A DNA stretch of 37,679 nucleotides from a virus, in the IMG/VR virus record IMGVR_UViG_3300020470_000069, positions 1 to 37,679 of that record. One strand, written 5' to 3'. Shown in pieces: positions 14,995-21,500 of this stretch (its first letter is position 1; each line of letters starts with the position of its first letter). The notes beneath the pieces were generated by a model. The model was not told the DNA's origin. It did not search any database and saw only the letters and a list, made by a program, of their open reading frames with translations. A program made the position numbers and the translations under genes.

Positions 14995-15606
14995 CTACCT
15001 CAACTTAGGACCATACATCCAAGTTACAAGTGATACTCTCCTACCTCTAGTTACTTCTTTTACTTTATGAGGAACTCTAGAATCAAAAACTAAAATAGTA
15101 CCTTTTGCTTTTGGTGTATTAATTTCATTTCCATGATAATCAATAAAAACTAAATCACCACCATCATATTCACTAGGATCTGATACCAAAACACTAGCAC
15201 TTAACTTACGTGTCCAATTCTGTTTAGTTGAGGTTCCATAATCACTATGCCATCCATAGTGACCACCCTCTTGATATACAGATATCTGAATACTCTCAAG
15301 CGTATTTAAATCATATTGCCAATTCCTTTTATTTGCTAGATTTATATAATGAGACACAACACTACATGCCCAGTGACTCTCATACCACCAATTAACTTTA
15401 GAGTTACGTACTGTATGATCAGTTCTTCCATACTGCTCACCACCAACACCAGCATCCTCAAATGGAACTCTATCTTCTTCCATCTGTTTAAGTTCCTTTA
15501 CCATGAGATCTACCAGTTCAGGTGGAAGAATCTCTTCATAAAAGACAACAGGATTCTCAGCAACTACATGCGGTTCGATGCTTAATCCTTCAAGATCACT
15601 TGCCAT
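14995..15606 (-). CDS. PKHD-type 2OG-Fe(II) hydroxylase
   Basis: 203 aa. GGHYGWHSDYG (H120-x-D122), RKLSASVLVSDPSEYDGGDLVF, DSRVPHKVKEVTRGRR with H180 and R190, then VSLVTWMYGP: this is the order of PKHD-type hydroxylases (PiuC/EGL-9-like). The N-terminus (FYEEILPPELVDLMV) is the usual helical start of such enzymes. Length is close to the family norm. It is the best conserved oxygenase of the cluster, with all metal and co-substrate residues in place. Confidence 0.88.
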   Translation of the reverse strand: MASDLEGLSIEPHVVAENPVVFYEEILPPELVDLMVKELKQMEEDRVPFEDAGVGGEQYGRTDHTVRNSKVNWWYESHWACSVVSHYINLANKRNWQYDLNTLESIQISVYQEGGHYGWHSDYGTSTKQNWTRKLSASVLVSDPSEYDGGDLVFIDYHGNEINTPKAKGTILVFDSRVPHKVKEVTRGRRVSLVTWMYGPKLR

Positions 15607-15645
15607 AGCACACTTCTATATGATGATATTTTACATTTAAGATTG

Positions 15646-16230
15646 TTACTTGTCAATCTCTGCTTTTATATATGAGACGATTAGAACTCCTCTTCTACCA
15701 GTACTTCTATTATATGCAAAATGCTCTCCTTCTTCGTCAAATACATTTAGATCACCATTCTTTAATACCCTAGTCTCACCACCACATACCAATGCACTAT
15801 CACCGTCCTCTGGTATGTCTAAAGATAAGTGAAATTTATATACTGTTGAATCCATGAACTCTGGATCTATCCTCTTATCTCCATCAGCATGAGGATCTAA
15901 CTCTGCACCAGGTTCTAGTATAGAGAAGACTGCAAGAATTGGTCTTACATCCTGTGCTAAAAGCAAATCAGTAGTAAAAGAATTTCTTACTTCTAATGGT
16001 GTAAGTTTGATTCCTTTACGAGCAAAGACTAAAGGACATACTTGCCACATATATCCAGTGTACTTTGGAATAAAAGTCTCAAAGTCAGTAGAGTCAGCAG
16101 TAAGATTATAAGTATGAGAATAATCAAAGAAGTAATTCCTATCCCTGAATCGAATATAATCTTGCTTAATTTTATCAAGATTATCGGTAAAGATCTTAGG
16201 ATCTATTTTTGTGGCTTCGTTGATAAACAT
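15646..16230 (-). CDS. Aspartyl/asparaginyl beta-hydroxylase-like oxygenase
   Basis: 194 aa. FSILEPGAELDPHADGD (H114), KFHLSLDIPEDGD, then FDEEGEHFAYN with H170 and GRRGVLIVSY with R180 match the PF05118 Asp/Asn beta-hydroxylase family, where two His and an Arg hold iron and 2-oxoglutarate. The long N-terminal region before residue 95 is not recognised. It lies in the same run of minus-strand genes as the PKHD-type gene but belongs to a different oxygenase family. Hydroxylation of an Asp/Asn or related side chain is the family activity; the actual target is unknown. Confidence 0.82.
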   Translation of the reverse strand: MFINEATKIDPKIFTDNLDKIKQDYIRFRDRNYFFDYSHTYNLTADSTDFETFIPKYTGYMWQVCPLVFARKGIKLTPLEVRNSFTTDLLLAQDVRPILAVFSILEPGAELDPHADGDKRIDPEFMDSTVYKFHLSLDIPEDGDSALVCGGETRVLKNGDLNVFDEEGEHFAYNRSTGRRGVLIVSYIKAEIDK

Positions 16231-16232
16231 TT

Positions 16233-16835
16233 TTAAATGGGTTGTAAATTGTAATCCTCATCATAGATGGCATACTGCATACCATCTTCCTTGACTTCAC
16301 CAAAGTTGAATACTTTCTTTGATAGAACACTTCTCTGAATAGTTCCTTGCTTCTCAGATTCTTTGGTATGACCTAAATCAAACTTAATACCAAGTGGATC
16401 AGAGACAATTATATCTCCAGGTTCCCCTTTAAGTCCTGCCATACCAGACTGAGTTCCTATTAGCAACTCCTTCATTTTTCTAAAACTACTAATAGCAATT
16501 TTAGCACGTTCTTTAGGAGTGAACTCCCTTGGATCTACAAGGTATTTAACATCCCATCCAACGTCACCAACTCTACCTGGTTCAGGATACCTAATATTTT
16601 GGATTAGATGTTTAATCTTATCCGTCACTTTAGAAGGAGAATGTTTAGTTCTTAACTGTTCATATTCAAGGTTGATATAAGTTAATTTATTCTTATACTC
16701 AATTACATAAGGACAAACTACTATTCCATTACCTCTAAATTCAAAGGCAAATTTTGTTCCAACCTTAAGTTGAACTCCTTCAATTGGTGAGTCATCTTCA
16801 TACCCTAAGGTCTTTATATAATCATGAATTTTCAT
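16233..16835 (-). CDS. Protein of unknown function
   Basis: 200 aa. A soluble, mixed alpha/beta protein with a basic middle (residues 60-125) and a short Gly-rich stretch (GLKGEPGD, about 134-141) that resembles three collagen-like triplets. No catalytic motif seen. The start overlaps the zinc-ribbon gene upstream by 4 bases, and it ends 3 bases before the Asp/Asn-hydroxylase-like gene. Confidence 0.6.
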   Translation of the reverse strand: MKIHDYIKTLGYEDDSPIEGVQLKVGTKFAFEFRGNGIVVCPYVIEYKNKLTYINLEYEQLRTKHSPSKVTDKIKHLIQNIRYPEPGRVGDVGWDVKYLVDPREFTPKERAKIAISSFRKMKELLIGTQSGMAGLKGEPGDIIVSDPLGIKFDLGHTKESEKQGTIQRSVLSKKVFNFGEVKEDGMQYAIYDEDYNLQPI

Positions 16836-17077
16836 CGTACTTCAAAATCCAATCGTTTAACTTTTCTCCTCTTCCTTTTTTCTTGCCACTCTACTTCTTC
16901 TTTGCTGAGTGAGGTCTCTTCCACACCATGAATATGATTGACCATAACGACACTACTAAGATCCTTAGCACTAACTGTGTCTTCGCTCACAATCATTTGA
17001 TTAGAACACCCACAACACTGAGGTTTTTTAGAACTAGCAATTTCTGTACCACAATTTTTACATCTGACTAGTAGCAT
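16832..17077 (-). CDS. Zinc-ribbon protein
   Basis: 81 aa from the ATG at 17077 (a start at 17119 would overlap the upstream gene by a further 42 bases). CKNCGTEI (C-x2-C) and PQCCGC give a four-cysteine zinc ribbon in the first 25 residues; the C-terminus is basic (EKRKRRKVKR). This layout suggests a small nucleic-acid or protein binding factor. It overlaps the 70-aa gene upstream by 20 bases. Confidence 0.7.
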   Translation of the reverse strand: MLLVRCKNCGTEIASSKKPQCCGCSNQMIVSEDTVSAKDLSSVVMVNHIHGVEETSLSKEEVEWQEKRKRRKVKRLDFEVR

Positions 17078-17270
17078 CTTCTTCCTCCTCTTCGGTGTCG
17101 AACTCTGTAATAGCATCAACAGGAACTTCTGCTTTTCCTATACGATACCAATGAACCATATTACCAGTTTTATAACTAGGACGCTCTCCAATATATTCTA
17201 AGTCAGGGAAACTATGTTCCCTCAATACTGCCTGTAGTCGGTAGTGGAGTAATTCTTCTCTTGTTGGCAT
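17058..17270 (-). CDS. Small acidic-tailed protein of unknown function
   Basis: 70 aa from the ATG at 17270. Helical start (REELLHYRLQAVL), a central YKTGNMVHWYRIG segment and a strongly acidic tail (DTEEEEEDA). Overlaps the cupin gene upstream by 59 bases and the zinc-ribbon gene downstream, so it may be translated by re-initiation. Function unknown. Confidence 0.6.
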   Translation of the reverse strand: MPTREELLHYRLQAVLREHSFPDLEYIGERPSYKTGNMVHWYRIGKAEVPVDAITEFDTEEEEEDATSQM

Positions 17271-17712
17271 AACCAAAACTTAAACTAATACGTGGACCAT
17301 GATTACATAAAGGATTATGATATGTATAAGCAGGAATAAAAAGACTATCTCCTGGCTCTAAGTGAGCATACTTACCATCATCAAATCCATATGTCATTGT
17401 GCCTTTTGCTTGTACTATAATAACATCAGTATCATCATTGTGTCTACCATATGTAGACGATCCCTTAGTAAATGAAGCGTACACATGCATGCTTGTAATA
17501 GATTCCTGAAGATCAACTTCTTCAAGAGCATCATAAAGTGTACCAGGAAAATAATGATCACTGAAAGTAAATAATGAAGGAAACGTACCGTCTCCTCCAT
17601 TCTCAATTCTATAATCTTTTGTGGCAACATCGTGATTCATTTTATCAATGACATCATCCCATGTTACATTCTTACACTTCTCAAAACGATTTTTAATTAG
17701 TTCATATGTCAT
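17212..17712 (-). CDS. Cupin-type oxygenase-like protein (copy A)
   Basis: 166 aa. YGRHNDDTDVIIVQAKGTMTY (H91-x-D93), LEPGDSLFIPAYTYHNP (H132) and GPRISLSF (R141) give the His-x-Asp...His site of cupin/JmjC-like Fe(II) oxygenases; PGDxLxIP is a cupin hallmark. The protein at 33793-34251 is a paralogue with the same sequence of motifs. The start at 17712 is fixed by alignment of MTYELIKNRF with MYTLIKNEF of the paralogue, leaving the 200 bases upstream non-coding. That leader is preceded by a consensus promoter. Substrate unknown. Confidence 0.8.
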   Translation of the reverse strand: MTYELIKNRFEKCKNVTWDDVIDKMNHDVATKDYRIENGGDGTFPSLFTFSDHYFPGTLYDALEEVDLQESITSMHVYASFTKGSSTYGRHNDDTDVIIVQAKGTMTYGFDDGKYAHLEPGDSLFIPAYTYHNPLCNHGPRISLSFGYANKRRITPLPTTGSIEGT

Positions 17713-17913
17713 GAGTAAAAGAGTGTGGGAGGTTGGATTCCTGTGTACCAACAAGAGGAGGGCATTTCTACAGTTTAGAATTACTCCTCTGCCTGAGACC
17801 CGATTGGTCATCGGTTCTGGTTCACTCGAACCAGCAGCACCACCTGTGTCTCATCACCTTAACCAGCTATATGCCAGTAAGTTTATTCAGTCACTCCCTG
17901 TGTTGCGTCCAAC
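17713..17913 (-). ncRNA. Candidate structured leader or small RNA
   Basis: About 200 bases between a consensus promoter and the cupin start codon. On the minus strand I can draw: TGAGAC/GTCTCA enclosing two hairpins (CTGGTTC-GAGT-GAACCAG and CCGAT-GACCA-ATCGG), making a three-way junction; then GAGGAG/CTCCTC enclosing TTCTA/TAGAA; then GTTGG/CCAAC; and a possible closing stem GGGAG/CTCCC. It ends with ACTCTTTTACTC just before the ATG. It does not fit a tRNA or a riboswitch I know. It could be a cis-regulatory leader for the cupin gene or a free small RNA. Confidence 0.5.
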
Positions 17914-17919
17914 GGAATT

Positions 17920-17948
17920 ATTATATCAAAAAGTATTTTGACTGTCAA
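17920..17948 (-). promoter_or_regulatory. Consensus sigma-70 promoter
   Basis: Minus strand TTGACA (17948-17943), a 17-base spacer, TATAAT (17925-17920): both boxes match the bacterial consensus exactly. The start site would be near 17913. It overlaps the 3' end of the gene at 17926-18234. Such a promoter would be used early by the unmodified host polymerase. Confidence 0.85.
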
Positions 17949-18234
17949 CCCAATCCTTTTTTTGACGCTTAGGTGTGTAGTGATCCTCAAATCTCTGTAC
18001 GCCTTTTGTAGGCATACCAGTAACAATATCTAAATCCTCTCTATGTGCTTGAGAATTTTTATATAAAAATTCTGCCTGAGCATTCTTCTCCATCACTTCA
18101 GATAGGATTGAATTATCGTCATCCCCTATCTGTTGGGCAATCCAATTTTTAAATCCATCAATATTATCTGCACCAAAATCTCCTAGGTCATCCCTATTAA
18201 CATGCTTAATGCCTTGGTTCTTGTCTAAGTCCAT
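17926..18234 (-). CDS. Protein of unknown function
   Basis: 102 aa, acidic and hydrophilic with a predicted helical middle (DGFKNWIAQQI, NSILSEVMEKNAQAEFL) and a basic patch near the end (PKRQKKDW). No motif recognised. It ends inside the strong promoter at 17920-17948 and begins 5 bases after the cell-wall hydrolase gene. Confidence 0.6.
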   Translation of the reverse strand: MDLDKNQGIKHVNRDDLGDFGADNIDGFKNWIAQQIGDDDNSILSEVMEKNAQAEFLYKNSQAHREDLDIVTGMPTKGVQRFEDHYTPKRQKKDWVDSQNTF

Positions 18235-18239
18235 AATCG

Positions 18240-18644
18240 TCAGTGGTGATAAAAGTTTCCATTAGGATGGAACATGGGGTCCTCTTCTGGAACCCTATTA
18301 TATAGTTGTGATTGTCCCTTAAAATACTTTCGCCCTTCCAATTTATTCAGAGCATTACAAACACCGAGTTGTCCTTTTGGTGATGATAACTTTGCGACTA
18401 ATTCTGGATCTATATCTTTATTCGGAAATTTCTTTAAACCTTCGTATTGATGAGGTTGATTGATAACTCCCTGTATAGAATCTGGGAAGTCGTCAGATGC
18501 AACTCGGTTCATAATATTAGCAGCAACACCGTATTCGTCTGCAGAATGTCGGTATGCCTCAACTTGTACTACTCTTGCTATTTCTACGTACTCAGCGGGG
18601 TTGAGAGTAGAGTACATTAAACATACTAAAGGAATTGGAATCAT
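18240..18644 (-). CDS. SleB-like cell wall hydrolase
   Basis: 134 aa. VVQVEAYRHSADEYGVAANIMNRV (residues 26-49) followed by FPDSIQGVINQPHQYEG is the core of the SleB/Hydrolase_2 family: a Glu in a VEA context, then the helix AAxxMNRV, then the GVINQxxQ loop. The family are lytic transglycosylases acting on peptidoglycan. The tail FHPNGNFYHH is also family-typical. The N-terminus is hydrophobic for about 15 residues but lacks a basic start, so export is uncertain. Likely roles are host lysis or entry. It stands 5 bases from its downstream neighbour. Confidence 0.78.
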   Translation of the reverse strand: MIPIPLVCLMYSTLNPAEYVEIARVVQVEAYRHSADEYGVAANIMNRVASDDFPDSIQGVINQPHQYEGLKKFPNKDIDPELVAKLSSPKGQLGVCNALNKLEGRKYFKGQSQLYNRVPEEDPMFHPNGNFYHH

Positions 18645-18658
18645 AACAAAAAAATATT

Positions 18659-18868
18659 TTAAGGGGTTAGTTGACTTAGTGTGATAGCAGTCTTTTGAAT
18701 CTTATTATACATGAGGATTAACTCCTCTGATGAAACATGCTCCCATTTGTGATACAAATCTTTAAGTTGACTGACGTAGGTTTGATTGCCTCCTGTAGAT
18801 CCGATGCCAGACATCTGATTTGCAACTATGGACTTGACTAGCATGTCCCTAGTATACTTGCTTGTCAT
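18659..18868 (-). CDS. Small protein of unknown function
   Basis: 69 aa, helical (residues 4-20 and 40-60) with a Gly/Ser turn between (GIGSTGGNQ). No motif recognised. It lies 14 bases ahead of the SleB-like gene and is followed upstream by 128 bases of non-coding DNA, so it may be the first gene of that unit. Confidence 0.55.
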   Translation of the reverse strand: MTSKYTRDMLVKSIVANQMSGIGSTGGNQTYVSQLKDLYHKWEHVSSEELILMYNKIQKTAITLSQLTP

Positions 18869-18996
18869 TAAGTTGTACTAATAACCCAACATAGAAAACT
18901 GTGTGCATGAAACGTAAAATGCGGTGCAAATTTAATTGCATCCACATGTCAAAAATCTTCTACTTGGCTGATTTTACCTATTACGGTACTAATTAT

Positions 18997-19467
18997 TTAG
19001 GAAAAAAGAGTTCCTTCATAGTAGTCCTTCTTGTAATAGCGTCCTAAGACATTGCTATTATAATATGCAGGACTACCATCGTCAAGGGACTCAGTTAAAA
19101 CATTATTTAAAAATAACTGTCTTGTCTCTTCGTAATTTACTTTACCTTGGGTTCTGTAGACTCCGAGGATTTCTCTACGGAATGTACTATTCCCCAGAAG
19201 TTTCCTGTCTTCGTTAAGTTCTTTAGAACTTCCGTAGTATGTCTTCCAGTTACTTTCACTCGTCCGTTTGCGTCTGCTACCTCGATGCTTTCGATGCTGC
19301 TGGAAGTTCTTCCTACCGATGTACTTCCTACCGCTCTTGAGATTTGTAATACAGTAGACGTAACCGAAGAAGTCGCCAATATCAGCAGAAGTGAAAGTTG
19401 TACCTTTGTATGTCCAGGGGTTTTCATAATCTCCTTCACCCACTGAGGTCTCTGTGGTGGTTGCCAT
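18997..19467 (-). CDS. GIY-YIG-like endonuclease
   Basis: 156 aa. GYVYCITNLKSGRKYIGRK (residues 35-53) carries the GIY-(x)-YIG pair in the form GYVY and KYIG with following Arg/Lys; ESNWKTYYGSS and FRREILG are the later conserved blocks with a candidate catalytic Glu. Free-standing GIY-YIG nucleases of this kind are common in T4-like phages (Seg type) and can act as homing endonucleases. Nothing in this window shows its target site. Neighbours are a phosphomannomutase upstream and a non-coding gap downstream. Confidence 0.75.
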   Translation of the reverse strand: MATTTETSVGEGDYENPWTYKGTTFTSADIGDFFGYVYCITNLKSGRKYIGRKNFQQHRKHRGSRRKRTSESNWKTYYGSSKELNEDRKLLGNSTFRREILGVYRTQGKVNYEETRQLFLNNVLTESLDDGSPAYYNSNVLGRYYKKDYYEGTLFS

Positions 19468-19530
19468 CCCATGATATTCATTTTAATTGTCCTATTATTT
19501 AGATTGATTAAATCGACTTCATTTGGAAAG

Positions 19531-20235
19531 TCACTGTTCACGAAGTATCTTCCAAGTTTCTTTATAGTCTTCTACATTATACGCTGACCCCATCATATTG
19601 TCCACTATTGCCATTGCTAAAGGCCAATCATTCTGACCCTCCTTCATCATATCACCAAAGAAGTGTACATCATCAGTCTTATCAAAGTCTCTTAAAACTT
19701 GACTCTTATCTGCTCCCTTTGGTCCTATATCTACCCCTGTCTGTCCTCCAAGTGCTACAGTAATATCAGGGAACATATCTAATAACCTTAGTGCTATAAA
19801 TCTTCTCTCACTATGAAGTCTATCCCAAAAAATATATTCTTTCCTACCCTTCATTGGATCTGAATCCCTACCCAATATACTAAAGTTTACACCTCCAGGT
19901 CTTTTCTCAATATGATTACCATTCCGAATTGAGAACTGACTAAAGTCTAATTCATCTTGTAAGAATCTCTCCACCTCTTCAGGTAATTCCCAATCATCTC
20001 TGTAGACATTCTTGTCGCCCTCATACACGTCAGAACCAGAGCAATTATAAACTCTCTTACAAGAATTATAAATCTCTGGTGTAACCTGTTCTAGGGTCTT
20101 CTCACGGTCACTACCAGTAACCAAAGAGACATGATTGTTTTTAATAAATTCTTTAAAGAATTCTGCGAACTCTGATTCAATCTTCTTCCTACTAGGAGTC
20201 AGAGTCCCATCAACATCAAAAATGTACTTACGCAT
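19531..20235 (-). CDS. Phosphomannomutase, eukaryotic (HAD IIB) type
   Basis: 234 aa. FDVDGTLTPSR (residues 5-15, catalytic Asp pair), LVTGSDREKTLEQV, the GSDVYEG region, IEKRPGGVNFSILGRD, GGQTGVDIGPKGADKSQ and FFGDMMKEGQNDWPLA follow the eukaryotic PMM1/PMM2 order. Such enzymes convert mannose-6-phosphate to mannose-1-phosphate, the precursor of GDP-mannose and so of the GDP-fucose route encoded at 7541-9461. Bacteria normally use the unrelated ManB-type mutase, so this HAD enzyme is notable. The start ATG overlaps the end of a 25-aa ORF that itself follows nrdB. Confidence 0.87.
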   Translation of the reverse strand: MRKYIFDVDGTLTPSRKKIESEFAEFFKEFIKNNHVSLVTGSDREKTLEQVTPEIYNSCKRVYNCSGSDVYEGDKNVYRDDWELPEEVERFLQDELDFSQFSIRNGNHIEKRPGGVNFSILGRDSDPMKGRKEYIFWDRLHSERRFIALRLLDMFPDITVALGGQTGVDIGPKGADKSQVLRDFDKTDDVHFFGDMMKEGQNDWPLAMAIVDNMMGSAYNVEDYKETWKILREQ

Positions 20236-20305
20236 GATTGATTGTATTCTTCAAAAATATGTACAGTAAAATACTGATACATACCCATACTATAAAAGTT
20301 GTCAT
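20228..20305 (-). CDS. Candidate 25-aa membrane microprotein
   Basis: 25 aa. Almost the whole chain is one hydrophobic helix (TTFIVWVCISILLYIFL) with a basic C-terminal end (KNTINHA). Its ATG overlaps the nrdB stop (ATGA) and its TAA overlaps the start of the phosphomannomutase gene, the same coupling seen for the large genes here. The gap between the two large genes is exactly filled by it. Function unknown. Confidence 0.55.
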   Translation of the reverse strand: MTTFIVWVCISILLYIFLKNTINHA

Positions 20306-21495
20306 AATTTAAATCCTGAGAAGGTGTCCTTCTTAACATCTTGTTTAATACCACCAACAACATAGGACTCAACCTCTGTCTCCTGTGGTGCTACCTGTAA
20401 TCCCTTAGAAGAGATCCAATGCTCTGTCCAAGGTAATGGATTATTCTTAGCAGGAATATCATATTGAGGTTTTAATCCAATAGATCTCATCCTACGATTA
20501 GCAATCCACTCAACATACTTCTGTAAAAGTTTATCGTTTAATCCTATCATACTTCCATCTTTAAACAAATAGTCTGCCCATTTTCTCTCCTCATTCACAG
20601 CACGATCAAACATTTGATATGTCCAATCCTCTTCCTCTTTTGCAATAGTTGCCATCTCAGGATCATCATGACCCTTTCTCCAATAATTTAATATGTTTTG
20701 GGTGATGGCGAGGTGTTGATTCTCGTCTCTTGCAATAAGGGATATGATCTTAGCTGACCCTTCCATAAGCTTAAGTTCACCAAAGGCAAAACTACAAGCG
20801 AAACTAACATAAAAACGAATACCTTCCAGTATATTAACATTTGCTACTGCTCTATAAAGTGCTCTCTTTAAGTCTTTTCTTGTCCATTCTGCATTGATAT
20901 GATCCTTCCAATCCTTCTTCCAATTATTACTCTGCCCATATTCCTGTGCATATGAGATAAAGTTATCATAAGACTCAGTAACACTTGCAGCACGTTCTAA
21001 AATCTTCTCATCCTTAAGAATAGTATCAAACACTTCTGAAGGATCTGAATATACATTCTTAACAATATAAGTATATGATCTACTATGAATCATCTCCATA
21101 AAGGACCAACATTCCATACATGCTTCTAACTCAGGAAGTGAACAGTAAGGAAGGAATGCCATACCAGGTGCTCTACCTTGAACTGAATCAAGCATAGTCT
21201 GGTACTTTAAATTCGACGTAAATATATGCTTCTGTTCTGAACGTAAAGATTGGAAGTCTCCACGATCCTTTTGTAATGATACTTCCTCTGGTCTCCAGAA
21301 GTATCCCAACTGCTGCTTTGTTAAATTCTCAAACTGTGGATACTTAAAACTATCATAACGCTGAACTCCGAGAGGAGCACCAAAGAACATTGGTTGCTTT
21401 TTAGTATCTACTTCATTTGTGTTGAAGACTGTCATCCCCTTCACATCTCTATCCATCTTCATTCCTTTGGATTGTTGAAAGTTGAATTGACTCAT
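20302..21495 (-). CDS. nrdB: Class Ia ribonucleotide reductase, beta subunit
   Basis: 397 aa. WRPEEVSLQKDRGDFQ, the KYQTMLDSVQGR helix and MECWSFMEMIHSRSYTYI are NrdB motifs; the Tyr in SRSYTY is the radical-bearing residue and the surrounding Glu/His residues bind the di-iron centre, with a second EExxH-type set (SLIARDENQH). The C-terminus (FSGFKL) is the tail that docks on NrdA. It supplies deoxynucleotides during phage DNA synthesis. It follows nrdA by 5 bases and overlaps the 25-aa ORF. Confidence 0.97.
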   Translation of the reverse strand: MSQFNFQQSKGMKMDRDVKGMTVFNTNEVDTKKQPMFFGAPLGVQRYDSFKYPQFENLTKQQLGYFWRPEEVSLQKDRGDFQSLRSEQKHIFTSNLKYQTMLDSVQGRAPGMAFLPYCSLPELEACMECWSFMEMIHSRSYTYIVKNVYSDPSEVFDTILKDEKILERAASVTESYDNFISYAQEYGQSNNWKKDWKDHINAEWTRKDLKRALYRAVANVNILEGIRFYVSFACSFAFGELKLMEGSAKIISLIARDENQHLAITQNILNYWRKGHDDPEMATIAKEEEDWTYQMFDRAVNEERKWADYLFKDGSMIGLNDKLLQKYVEWIANRRMRSIGLKPQYDIPAKNNPLPWTEHWISSKGLQVAPQETEVESYVVGGIKQDVKKDTFSGFKL

Positions 21496-21500
21496 TATAC

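Noticed and set aside
16233-16835. Collagen-like protein as substrate of the prolyl hydroxylases
   Set aside because: Only about three Gly-x-y triplets (GLKGEPGD) are present, too short to form a collagen helix.
17713-17913. tRNA, tmRNA or glutamine riboswitch in the structured leader
   Set aside because: A TTCGAGT stretch looks like a T-loop but its stem is not a T-stem and no acceptor or anticodon arm fits; the glutamine-riboswitch core is absent.
18869-18996. Promoter with TTGACA at 18947-18952 (minus strand)
   Set aside because: No acceptable -10 lies 15-19 bases downstream, so the -35-like match alone is not enough. I saw no other gene in this 128-base gap.
19137-19541. 134-aa minus-strand frame overlapping the GIY-YIG-like gene
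   Set aside because: The other frame carries the recognisable GYVY/YIG blocks and normal composition; this one is Ser/Thr/Val-rich with no motif, so it is a shadow.
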